A stretch of 64,000 nucleotides of DNA, taken from contig JAIQGE010000021.1 of NCBI GenBank assembly GCA_020072815.1, forward strand, positions 1-64,000. The letters run 5' to 3'. The notes under the pieces were generated by a model. The model ran no database searches and was not told the origin of the DNA. It was given only the letters and a program-made list of their open reading frames with translations. The stretch's first letter is position 1, and each line of letters begins with the position of its first letter. The position numbers were made by a program, and so were the translations under genes. The DNA is from Terriglobia bacterium (lineage in GTDB: Bacteria; Acidobacteriota; Terriglobia; Terriglobales; Acidobacteriaceae). This document shows, piece after piece, positions 43,429-51,171 of the stretch.

Positions 43429-44153
43429 GGTTTAGGTGGCCTTCTAGCCTTCAGTTTAGCTGGCATGACATAGACGTGATCTAGATATTCTCGCGTGAAT
43501 GCGACAATGTCCTCCGCGTCCGAATCTTTGGTATCGTCCAATCCATCGGCATGTGCGCCTACGTTCCCGGCCAATCTGATTTCATGAGCAAACTCCCTAA
43601 GGGGTTGCGTGATTGTGCCCTTGGAAGCTAAATCGTCTATTTGTTCAACCAGGTTCTTACCTTTCGCGTTGAGAGTAATCACGCTACTTTGAATCGCGCG
43701 TCGGCACATCACGACACATGCGCGATATGCTTTGACCCACTGACAGCGAATCGCCTCTCTGAAATCCTCGGCAACATCTTCGGGGATACTTTTTTCTAGG
43801 TCTTGATTGGGTGCGCCCAACGGGTAATATTCGTCACAGATATGATAAATCTGTGAAGACGTTGTAACGTCGCTTCTGACTATGGCCAAGATGTACTTGT
43901 TACACGCGACACAGCGAGCCGCTCCAATCATTCGGATTGGCAAGGTATTCGGAGTGCCTTCCTGGAATGGTTCCCCAACAGTCATGAAAGCGGCCTTGCT
44001 TTGACAATGGGGACACTCTCCATTGAGAACAAAGCCGTCTTTGAATATGTTTGATACTTTCATGTTTCGTGGCCAATCTTTCCACAGGAGCGCGGCGGAC
44101 TCCCCTAGCAATTGCCAGAGCGTCCGAGTTTCCTGTCCACTTATGAGGCTCAT
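43425..44153 (-). CDS. DUF4145-domain protein with a zinc ribbon, IS passenger
   Basis: A 242-residue protein. An N-terminal part contains Cys pairs CPHCQSKAAF and CVACNKYILA, a zinc ribbon. The rest is a DUF4145 helical domain (AEDFREAIRCQWVKAYRACVV, IDDLASKGTI, IRLAGNVGAHADG, quoted in parts). DUF4145 occurs alone and beside restriction or other defence genes. The ATG at 44153 has GGAGG six to seven bases upstream, better than the open start at 44180. It is the first gene of the passenger operon; the 56-aa gene follows with an ATGA overlap. Role in the element is unknown. Confidence 0.82.
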   Translation of the reverse strand: MSLISGQETRTLWQLLGESAALLWKDWPRNMKVSNIFKDGFVLNGECPHCQSKAAFMTVGEPFQEGTPNTLPIRMIGAARCVACNKYILAIVRSDVTTSSQIYHICDEYYPLGAPNQDLEKSIPEDVAEDFREAIRCQWVKAYRACVVMCRRAIQSSVITLNAKGKNLVEQIDDLASKGTITQPLREFAHEIRLAGNVGAHADGLDDTKDSDAEDIVAFTREYLDHVYVMPAKLKARRPPKP

Positions 44154-44260
44154 CGTACACCTCCACAGTGGGCGAGGCAAGTATATTTGTGCCGGTTACT
44201 CCATTCGACCCAACGGTCACCCAACTGTTTACCACTTAGTACATTTTCTGCCTATCTCGT

Positions 44261-44647
44261 TGGTTCTTAACTGCCTTAGCGCCCTTTGCGGTAAAGACCG
44301 CCATATGGCGCTTGGCTAGTTGCTAGTCTGCGATTTGCTAGCTGCTGGTTGTCAAAGACCGTTGAACTTCCCGCCCTGAGACGGATCGAACCAACATAGC
44401 AGATTTCCTGTAGCGAATACAGCACGAACTTGTACACTGTACTGTTGCGCTTGTGGAAGGTGTCGTTTTTCGCGCGGTTCTTTACCGATGGAGCACTTTA
44501 AATGGGCCACCCGCCCACCCTGTTGCTCCGAAGAAAAGCCGCCTTGGTCGCAAAAGGATGGGGCACCCTCGAGTATTCTAGGGAACAGAGAAAGGCAAGA
44601 AAAGGTGGGCCACCCGCCCCAGGTAAATTAGTCTTGCGGCATAACGA
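44261..44647. repeat. Gene-free region right of the IS
   Basis: A TTGCTAG-family block (44315-44350: GGCTAGTTGCTAG, TTTGCTAGCTGCTGG), a GTACA-C-TGTAC palindrome near 44433, and two direct copies of GGGCCACCCGCCC (about 44503-44517 and 44608-44620) with a GGATGGGGCACCC between. No gene is supported. Confidence 0.6.
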
Positions 44648-45358
44648 TCATTGGTAGAAGAAGCGCACCAGTGGCTCTCCTGATAGCCGTTGGCGTTGTA
44701 TTTCTTGCATCATGCGGCGTTCACTTGCGAGATCCTCGTCGGATACCTGTGTGGCGAGACCAAGGTGCGAAAGTCCTTGGATAGCATCGATGCTAATATC
44801 CCGATTTTTCCGAATGAGAGCGATAGTCCGAAGCATATCGTCCTCTGACTGCAAACTGGTTGGTGGTGCCTGGGTTTCTCCCGGTTTCGGCCACCTTGGG
44901 CCGAAATGATAGACGGCGGCGAACATAATCTTTGCTTTGAATTCGCTAGCGCCGCCCGCTCGGGACGCTGAGTAAAACATGCGATGAACGTCCTGCCACG
45001 GGTGAGTATGGGATTGGCATTCAGTATCGTGAACAATTGAAGCATTGCGGTATTCACCCTCAAACGGGCCGCCGATGATCGACCAAAAGATTCGGGGGAT
45101 TGAAGCGCCGTCTATTGTCGAGTTTGCCGGAGCGGTCCAATCTTTTCCGTTGGCGTCTTCGTAAACGAAAGTTTTGATGAGACGCATTGTGCGGCCGTCC
45201 TGGTTCCATTCTGTTTGCGGGTTTCCCAGAAACTTGCCAAAATCTTCGACAGGAGCAGCGATAGCGCTTTCGGCTAGAGCCTGCGTCCCTATTGTGGAGA
45301 TGGGGGCAGCAGCCAGGAAGAGCAACAGGAAAAATGCTTTTCGCACCAAGCACCTCAC
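44648..45358 (-). CDS. Exported DUF1353 protein
   Basis: A 236-residue protein with a signal peptide (KAFFLLLFLAAAPISTIGTQALA) and a DUF1353 domain: STIDGASIPRIFWSIIGGPF and YRNASIVHDTECQSHTHPWQ, with HRMFYSASRAGG. The family is common in phage and bacterial surface contexts, possibly a small hydrolase-like fold; its activity is unknown. The C-terminal 70 residues are an extra helical part. The ATG at 45358 fits the signal peptide. It borders the repeat-rich region beside the IS. Confidence 0.85.
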   Translation of the reverse strand: MRCLVRKAFFLLLFLAAAPISTIGTQALAESAIAAPVEDFGKFLGNPQTEWNQDGRTMRLIKTFVYEDANGKDWTAPANSTIDGASIPRIFWSIIGGPFEGEYRNASIVHDTECQSHTHPWQDVHRMFYSASRAGGASEFKAKIMFAAVYHFGPRWPKPGETQAPPTSLQSEDDMLRTIALIRKNRDISIDAIQGLSHLGLATQVSDEDLASERRMMQEIQRQRLSGEPLVRFFYQ

Positions 45359-45757
45359 AATTTCAAGATTCCGACGGAGGGAGACTCACGGACCACTTCA
45401 TTGAAAAACGAAAACTCGGGAGCAATCCCTTCGCCTGAGAACGCAAGTTTATTACATCTCCGGATCGAGGCAAAGATTTTCCAAGAAGGTGACTTGGGCG
45501 GCATAGTACACTCGAGAACATCATACGGTCTAGCATTTCTGTTTAAACGCAGGCCGCTCCGGATTGCTCCCCAGTTTGCAAACCCCGCTGCAATGCGAGA
45601 AGATAATTAGTTTGCACTGACAGATGAACTGTCTCCTGGACGCTGTTGTATGGCGTCTTTTGAAGCTGGCTTTTTGGCCGGCGAGTATTTGAGTGCGCAG
45701 GCATCTACTGCTGACGCTCCCTTTTCGAAAAATCCCTCAGGATGGTCACAAACTTAA
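45359..45757. other. Gene-free spacer
   Basis: These 399 bases separate the divergent DUF1353 and inositol-phosphate synthase genes. A 69-codon open frame (45401-45610) has no recognised family or Shine-Dalgarno and is not called. No clear promoter pair or repeat was seen. Confidence 0.5.
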
Positions 45758-47110
45758 ATGAAGGCAAAGTCTTCCACTGAAGCTACAGCGATGCAAGGAT
45801 CGAAAATAGCCTCCGCCCGCGGCAAACTGGGCGTAATGATTGTTGGCATGGGAGCGGTGGCCACCACGTTCATTGCCGGGGTGGAAGCCATTCGCCGGGG
45901 CATCGCCAAGCCCATTGGGTCGCTCACGCAGATGGGGACCATCCGGTTGGGGAAGCGCACGGAAGGCCGGTCGCCCAAGATCAGCAAGTTTGTCCCGCTC
46001 GCCAATCTCAAAGACCTGGTCTTTACCGCGTGGGACATCTTTGAAGACGACGCCTACGAATCCGCCCTGAATGCCGGCGTCCTGGAAAAGGAACTGATCA
46101 ATCAAATCAAGCCTTTCCTGCGGGCCATTAAGCCGCGCAAAGCGGTGTTTGACCGCAATTACGTGAAGATGCTGAACGGCAAACACGTTAAGAAAGGGAA
46201 GAACAAGCGCGACCTGGCCGAGCAGTTGCGCGCCGACATACGCGATTTCAAAAAGAAGTCCGGCGCCGACCGGCTGGTGATGATCTGGTGCGCGTCCACG
46301 GAAACCTTCCTGACACAGAGCCCAGTCCACGAATCGCTGGAAGCTTTTGAGCGCGGCATGGAGAAGAACGACCCGAACATCGCACCGTCCATGCTCTACG
46401 CCTACGCGGCGCTGATGGAAGGTGTGCCCTTCGCCAACGGCGCCCCCAACCTCACCGTGGACATTCCGGTGATGATGGAGCTCTCCAAGGCCAACAACGC
46501 GCCCATCGCCGGCAAGGATTTCAAGACCGGGCAAACGTTGATGAAGACCATCCTCGCTCCGGGCTTCAAAGCGCGCATGCTGGGCATGAGCGGATGGTTT
46601 TCCACCAACATCCTGGGCAATCGCGACGGCGAAGTCCTGGAAGACCCGGGGTCCTTCAAAACCAAAGAGGAATCCAAGCTCTCCGTGCTGGACCGCATTC
46701 TGCAACCGGAGCTTTATCCCGATCTCTACGGCAATATCTTTCACAAGGTCCGGATCAACTATTACCCGCCCCGCGGCGACAACAAAGAAGGCTGGGACAA
46801 CATTGATATCTTCGGCTGGCTGAACTATCCCATGCAGATCAAGGTTGATTTCCTCTGCCGTGACTCCATTCTGGCCGCGCCCATCGTCCTGGACCTGATC
46901 CTGTTCCTGGATCTGGCCAAACGGTCGGAAGAACTGCGCGGTCTGGGCATCCAGGAATGGCTCAGTTTTTATCTCAAGTCGCCCATGACTGTGCCCGGGC
47001 TTTATCCCGAACACGATCTGTTCATCCAGTTGATGAAGCTCAAGAACACCCTGCGCCATCTAAGAGGGGAACAGCTCATCACGCACCTCGGGCTGGAGTA
47101 TTACGACTAA
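45758..47110 (+). CDS. ino1: Inositol-3-phosphate synthase
   Basis: A 450-residue myo-inositol-1-phosphate synthase, which converts glucose-6-phosphate to inositol-phosphate with NAD. The Rossmann motif VMIVGMGAVATTFIAGVEA, the DRLVMIWCASTET block and the SGWFSTNILGNRDGEVL loop are family marks. Other features are the NNAPIAGKDFKTGQTLMK phosphate-site region and the IFGWLNYPMQIKVDFLCRDS dimer/active segment. The long N-terminal 22 residues are not conserved. Inositol may feed phosphatidylinositol-type lipids or compatible solutes, but no partner genes adjoin. Confidence 0.93.
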   Translation: MKAKSSTEATAMQGSKIASARGKLGVMIVGMGAVATTFIAGVEAIRRGIAKPIGSLTQMGTIRLGKRTEGRSPKISKFVPLANLKDLVFTAWDIFEDDAYESALNAGVLEKELINQIKPFLRAIKPRKAVFDRNYVKMLNGKHVKKGKNKRDLAEQLRADIRDFKKKSGADRLVMIWCASTETFLTQSPVHESLEAFERGMEKNDPNIAPSMLYAYAALMEGVPFANGAPNLTVDIPVMMELSKANNAPIAGKDFKTGQTLMKTILAPGFKARMLGMSGWFSTNILGNRDGEVLEDPGSFKTKEESKLSVLDRILQPELYPDLYGNIFHKVRINYYPPRGDNKEGWDNIDIFGWLNYPMQIKVDFLCRDSILAAPIVLDLILFLDLAKRSEELRGLGIQEWLSFYLKSPMTVPGLYPEHDLFIQLMKLKNTLRHLRGEQLITHLGLEYYD

Positions 47111-47365
47111 ATCCTTGGTTTTTTGACGCGAAAAGTCCGCGGCCCGGCGGGAAAAACTGCAAAGTCTTTAGAATCATTCGTCTTGCGACCTTTGCGCGGG
47201 GAGCCTCCCGATCAGCGGGGAGAACACTGGGAAATCCTGCCGAATCCCCGCCTTTTACCGGAACTTTACGGTTTCTGCGGTGTTGCTGGATAACCCCAGG
47301 GCCAGCTGCTGTCATCCAATTTGTCTACAGCAAAAACCCTTGTAGGTGGACAGATGTCCCGGCAG

Positions 47366-47371
47366 TATAAT
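47366..47371 (+). promoter_or_regulatory. -10 box in the spacer before the M48 protease
   Basis: A perfect TATAAT with TTGTAG (47340-47345) 20 bases upstream, a longer spacer than ideal. The start would be near 47378, giving a leader of about 40 bases. The rest of the 308-base spacer (47111-47418) holds nothing I recognise. Confidence 0.4.
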
Positions 47372-47418
47372 GAAGTCACTGAGATCGCGTCGGTACCCGC
47401 ACCGGCAGGAGTGTACCT

Positions 47419-48564
47419 ATGAAATTTCGTTCCTTACTGCTCGCCTTAATCTTGGCGGCAGGCGCCAGTCTGACAATCTCTGCGTTCGCGCAAGAACCCA
47501 AGCCTCCGGCGCAAACCACGCCTGACCAAACTCAGGCGCAGCCTGCTCCGGCCCCTCAGACGCAGCCGGCAGCGACCCAGGACCAGGCGCAACCGGCAGC
47601 GGATGCAGACCAAGACGCCGGCAAGGACGTCAAGAAGTCCCAGCAGAAGATCAAGCACGACGGCGGCAAGGACGACATTGACGCCATCGGTAACCGCAAG
47701 ATGGGCGGGCTGGACTGGTACTCCATCGAGTCGGAAATCAAGCTCGGCAAACAGTTTGCCATGCAAATTGAGCAGAGCATGAAGCTCATCCAGGACCCGG
47801 TGGTCAATGAGTACGTAAACCGCATCGGGCAGAACCTGGTTCGCAACTCTGACGCCAAGGTGCCTTTCACCATCAAGGTGGTGGACGCCGACGAAATCAA
47901 CGCCATGGCCCTGCCGGGCGGATTTTTCTACGTCAACTCCGGTTTGATCCTGGCCGCCGACGATGAAGCGGAGCTGGCCGGCGTGATGGCCCATGAGATT
48001 GCTCACGTCTGCGCCCGTCATGCCACGCGCGGCGCCACGCGCAGCCAGTTGGCCAACATCCTCACCCTCCCGCTGATCTTTGTGGGCGGCGGCATTGGCT
48101 ATGCTGCACGCGAAGTCGCCGGCATCGGTCTGCCCCTGACCTTCTTGAGCTTCAACCGCGGATTTGAAGCCGAAGCCGATCACTTGGGTGTGCAGTACAT
48201 GTACAAGGCCGGCTACGATCCCAACGAGTTTGTGAACTTCTTTGAAAAGGTGCAGGCGCAGGAGAAGAAGAAGCCGGGCACTCTGGCCAAGGCCTTCGCC
48301 ACGCACCCGCAGACTCCGGACCGCATTCAGCGGACGCAGGAAGAGATCGCCACCATCCTGCCGGACAAGGACCAGTACATTGAAACCACGTCAGAATTCA
48401 ATGACATTAAGGCCCGTCTGGCAGCCATCGAAAATCGCCGCAAGATTGACGACCAGAACACCAACAAGCCCACGCTGCGTCGCACCGCCGGCAACGGCAC
48501 TCCAGGCAAAGACGGCGACAAGAAGGATGACGACCGTCCCACGCTGAAACGCCGCGATAATTAA
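47419..48564 (+). CDS. M48-family metalloprotease, exported
   Basis: A 381-residue zinc protease of the BepA/YfgC-like M48 group, which acts in the periplasm on envelope proteins. A signal peptide (SLLLALILAAGASLTISAFA) is followed by a Gln/Pro/Ala-rich linker (about 30-75), then the catalytic HEIAHVCARH (HExxH at about 192-196) and the third ligand in EAEADHLGVQYM. The C-terminal tail is Lys/Asp rich. AGGAG is seven bases before the ATG. It stands alone with a strong terminator. Confidence 0.92.
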   Translation: MKFRSLLLALILAAGASLTISAFAQEPKPPAQTTPDQTQAQPAPAPQTQPAATQDQAQPAADADQDAGKDVKKSQQKIKHDGGKDDIDAIGNRKMGGLDWYSIESEIKLGKQFAMQIEQSMKLIQDPVVNEYVNRIGQNLVRNSDAKVPFTIKVVDADEINAMALPGGFFYVNSGLILAADDEAELAGVMAHEIAHVCARHATRGATRSQLANILTLPLIFVGGGIGYAAREVAGIGLPLTFLSFNRGFEAEADHLGVQYMYKAGYDPNEFVNFFEKVQAQEKKKPGTLAKAFATHPQTPDRIQRTQEEIATILPDKDQYIETTSEFNDIKARLAAIENRRKIDDQNTNKPTLRRTAGNGTPGKDGDKKDDDRPTLKRRDN

Positions 48565-48584
48565 GATCGCTGATTTTCCTACAA

Positions 48585-48615
48585 CAGGCGGCCTTAGGGC
48601 CGCCTGATTTGTTTT
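48585..48615 (+). terminator. Intrinsic terminator after the M48 protease gene
   Basis: CAGGCGGCC (48585-48593), loop TTAG and GGCCGCCTG (48598-48606) form a perfect 9-bp stem followed by ATTTGTTTT. Confidence 0.9.
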
Positions 48616-48722
48616 GAGGTCGTCCGGCCCAGGCACGGCCGCTTGCATTGTGCGCGGCGACTCGCACCTGCGCGCACGGACGCAGCTGCTCAATGAGAAT
48701 TCTCTTGATGGGTTGGGCGCGG

Positions 48723-48944
48723 CTAGGCTGGAGCGACGCCGCGCAGGGGACCGAGCCGGCCCTTGGTCACGCAGTGGTGGATTTTTTCTACACAGTCCAG
48801 CAGTTCAGGCCGGGCGCTGGCCCCGACAAACGAGCAGCATTGGCGGCAGGTAGATCCGATTAACCCGGCATTCAAGGAGTTGAGTTGCCGCCTGAAGAAT
48901 CCAGGGCCCTTGGGACCCTTTCCTTCGCCGTGAGGAGCTTGCAT
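48723..48944 (-). CDS. Small Cys/His protein (73 aa), zinc-ribbon-like
   Basis: A 73-residue frame whose middle reads STCRQCCSFVGASARPELL, then a VEKIHHC end. The CxxC plus HxC arrangement suggests a small zinc-binding fold like short proteins seen in Acidobacteria, though I cannot name a family. GGAG lies five bases before the ATG on the minus strand. It follows the convergent M48 terminator and is 254 bases from the similar-sized Cys protein at 49199. Confidence 0.5.
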   Translation of the reverse strand: MQAPHGEGKGPKGPGFFRRQLNSLNAGLIGSTCRQCCSFVGASARPELLDCVEKIHHCVTKGRLGPLRGVAPA

Positions 48945-49198
48945 GTGTTCTCCGGAAGACTTCTACAGCCCATCATGCCACAAAGAGGGAAGAAAGAGCA
49001 GTGTTTTCTTGAAGACCCGGCGCGATAGAAGAAGAGAACTAGACTCTACGCTTAATGACTTACGACTTCGGGGAGATGCGGAGAATGGAATATCCCTACC
49101 AGCGCAGTTGCCCTGCAATGCCGCAGAAAGTTGCGGCATCCCGGCCCAACCTGCGCCTGTCCTGGAAACCTGCCCGGGCGGCTTAAACCGCCCAGGAG

Positions 49199-49432
49199 TT
49201 ACTTTCCGGCGTAGGACTCGGCCGCCGCTATGGGCTCAAACTGGCGTGCCGGATGAGCCTCCACCACCTTCATTTCATGCCAATCATAAGCGAACTCTTT
49301 GCCGCAATCGAGGCATACCACATACGTACCCGCCACGGAAGACGCCTGCGACCGCTGGCCCCGTCTTTTGGTCATGGGGAAGCTGAAGTTCTTGTGATGG
49401 CACCCAAACAACAAATCGAGCAGACTCGCCAT
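49199..49432 (-). CDS. Small Cys-containing protein (77 aa)
   Basis: A 77-residue protein, MASLLDLLFGCHHKNFSFPM at the start, with a second Cys pair in YVVCLDCGKEFAYDWHEMK. The pattern CHH...CxxC is a likely small zinc site. I recall similar short proteins in Acidobacteria, but function is unknown. The start at 49432 has an AAAGG-type RBS about seven bases upstream; the open frame to 49540 is otherwise unconserved. Confidence 0.65.
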   Translation of the reverse strand: MASLLDLLFGCHHKNFSFPMTKRRGQRSQASSVAGTYVVCLDCGKEFAYDWHEMKVVEAHPARQFEPIAAAESYAGK

Positions 49433-49690
49433 AATGTCACCTTTCCTGCCTAGCCCCGTTGGGGGCTCCTGGAAGCTGAAACTGTCTAAAGAACTTGCCG
49501 TCAACAAGGTCAGTGTACTATAGGACATGTCCTTTAGCACATAAAAATTGTGACCTTCGTTCTTATTTACTTAGAGTCGTTCTGAGGAAGAAAGGTTTCG
49601 AAAAGCGGGGGAGAAAAGCGAAGCGACCACCTGGAAAGAAGGTAATTATTACATAATACTAACTGTAAGTTATTGAAAAATATAAATCCA

Positions 49691-49954
49691 CTAGGTGGTG
49701 TTCTTGGTCTTCTTGGCTGGTTTACTGCCTCGGCACTTGGTCATAATGGCTTGATGGAGTCGGGTCCGGAGGGCTTCAGGGAGCTCGTAAATCTGGTTAT
49801 CGCGGTAGATTTCAATGGTCTTTTTGGTGGTATTCATGACCACGTGGCATTCCCGACACCAATGGAGATGCTCGTCCAATTCGGCCTTGAGCCCCTCGCT
49901 GATGGTGCCGTCCAGGTAGTCAGTTAGTTCTTTCAGGAAATCGTTGCATTTCAC
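49691..49954 (-). CDS. Zinc-binding anti-sigma factor (zf-HC2)
   Basis: An 87-residue anti-sigma factor of the ZAS/zf-HC2 type. The zinc motif is HLHWCRECHVV (HxxxCxxC), which often releases the sigma factor when thiols are oxidised. There is no membrane helix, so it is cytoplasmic. Translation starts at GTG (49954), whose GTGA overlaps the stop of the sigma gene, giving coupled synthesis. Confidence 0.88.
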   Translation of the reverse strand: MKCNDFLKELTDYLDGTISEGLKAELDEHLHWCRECHVVMNTTKKTIEIYRDNQIYELPEALRTRLHQAIMTKCRGSKPAKKTKNTT

Positions 49955-50583
49955 TGGACTTCGTTCCCCCCGCCTTTTCTGGACTTAAAAAATCTGGTCA
50001 AACGCTCTCGCAACTGCAACCGGGCGCGCAACAATCGCGATTTCACGGCCGGTATGCTCAGTCCCAGCATCTCTGCTGTTTCCTCCGTAGAGAGACCTTC
50101 AACGTCGCGCAATACGAAAACCGTCCGGAAGCCAGGGGGAAGGCCCTGGATGGTCTTCTTTAATATATCGCCCAATTCAGACTGCCCGTACAACTGCTCC
50201 GGATTGGGGCTCCAGTCTGCCACCTCGCGGGGCATTGAGCCGTCTTCCGTCTCCACATCCTCGTCCAGCGACACCGTGCGATCATTGCGCCGCTTGCGCA
50301 GCCGCATCAGGGCTTCATTGACGGCAATCCTGACCAGCCACGTGTAGAACTTGGAGTTACCCTGGAACTGCTCCAGATTCGTATACGCCTTGAGAAATGC
50401 GTCCTGGACCACGTCCTGAGCGTCTTCCTCGTTATGCGTGATGTGCTGCGCGATGCGGAAAACATTCCGGTCATAGCGCTTCACCAACTCGCTAAACGCT
50501 TCCAGATCGCCTTTCTTGGCGGCCTGGACCAGCGCCAGCTCACTGGAGACGCCTTCCTCGGGCTTCTTTTGGATGGTTTCCAT
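49951..50583 (-). CDS. ECF-type RNA polymerase sigma factor
   Basis: A 210-residue sigma-70 family factor of the RpoE/SigW class. Region 2 is FSELVKRYDRNVFRIAQHI with DAQDVVQDAFLKAYTNL, region 4 is LRDVEGLSTEETAEMLGLS with a helix-turn-helix (VKSRLLRARLQLRERL). The ATG at 50583 is used; a TTG at 50598 is also open. The anti-sigma gene follows with a four-base overlap. The target regulon and its promoter motif could not be read from the window. Confidence 0.93.
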   Translation of the reverse strand: METIQKKPEEGVSSELALVQAAKKGDLEAFSELVKRYDRNVFRIAQHITHNEEDAQDVVQDAFLKAYTNLEQFQGNSKFYTWLVRIAVNEALMRLRKRRNDRTVSLDEDVETEDGSMPREVADWSPNPEQLYGQSELGDILKKTIQGLPPGFRTVFVLRDVEGLSTEETAEMLGLSIPAVKSRLLRARLQLRERLTRFFKSRKGGGNEVQ

Positions 50584-50710
50584 GCAGTACCGACTCAAAA
50601 TAATTTACTATGTTATTGACTCCGTGAGGGTGAAAAAGAAGCAAAAATCGGTGATTTTATCTCGCCGTCATGCCCTGTAACCACTTGATAACTCCAGGCT
50701 CTGATCGTAT

Positions 50711-51058
50711 ATGAAAAAAATCTTGCTCCTGTCTTTTTTACCTGTCCTTTTCTTCGTTTCGGGATGCAGTAAGCAGCCCCCGGCTGACGTCCACATCAAA
50801 GTGGTGATGAAGAAATACAGCTTTGACCCGCCCGAGATCCGCGTCAAATCCGGCCAACTGGTGGAACTTGAGGTGACCACCGCCGACGTCCAGCATGGCC
50901 TGGACATCCCCGATTTGGGCATCAAGCAGTCCGTCCAGCCAGGCAAGACGGCCACCGTCCGTTTCCGGGCGCCAGCCAAGGGTGAATACCGGATGGCTTG
51001 CGGGGTGATCTGCGGGCCCCATCATGATGATATGGCCGGCAAGCTGGTGGTGGAGTAG
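50711..51058 (+). CDS. CuA-type cupredoxin lipoprotein
   Basis: A 115-residue lipoprotein (KKILLLSFLPVLFFVSGCSK; lipobox VSGC) with a cupredoxin domain. The CuA motif is complete: a His in TTADVQHGLDIP and CGVICGPHHDDM (CxxxCxxxHxxM), as in cytochrome c oxidase subunit II and nitrous oxide reductase. It lacks the two transmembrane helices of subunit II and no oxidase genes are adjacent. It may deliver copper or electrons to an envelope oxidase. The ATG directly follows an ACTCCAG...GATCGTAT leader without a clear RBS, and it is divergent from the sigma operon. Confidence 0.85.
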   Translation: MKKILLLSFLPVLFFVSGCSKQPPADVHIKVVMKKYSFDPPEIRVKSGQLVELEVTTADVQHGLDIPDLGIKQSVQPGKTATVRFRAPAKGEYRMACGVICGPHHDDMAGKLVVE

Positions 51059-51171
51059 TCCGGCAGCGTATTCCCGCAAAGGCTCGCGGGGCGGGGGCTT
51101 CCAGGGGTGGCTTGGAAGATACTAGAGGTGTAGACTTCAGTCTGGTAAGCCATATAATCGCCGCAAGACGA

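Larger units (their letters stand above)
42227..44260. mobile_element. IS1595-family insertion element with passenger genes (boundaries tentative)
   Basis: The element contains an IS1595/ISXO2-type transposase on the plus strand and, convergent to it, a two-gene passenger operon on the minus strand. Candidate imperfect terminal inverted repeats are ACTAAATAGGCAATAA (42227-42242) and the complement of TTTCTGCCTATCTCGT (44245-44260), which match at 12 of 16 positions. I found no convincing 8-base target duplication at these points, so the ends are tentative. Base composition here is visibly less GC-rich than the flanks. Confidence 0.6.

Noticed and set aside
45401-45610. A 69-codon open frame between DUF1353 and inositol-phosphate synthase
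   Set aside because: No RBS, no recognisable family, and composition typical of the surrounding spacer.
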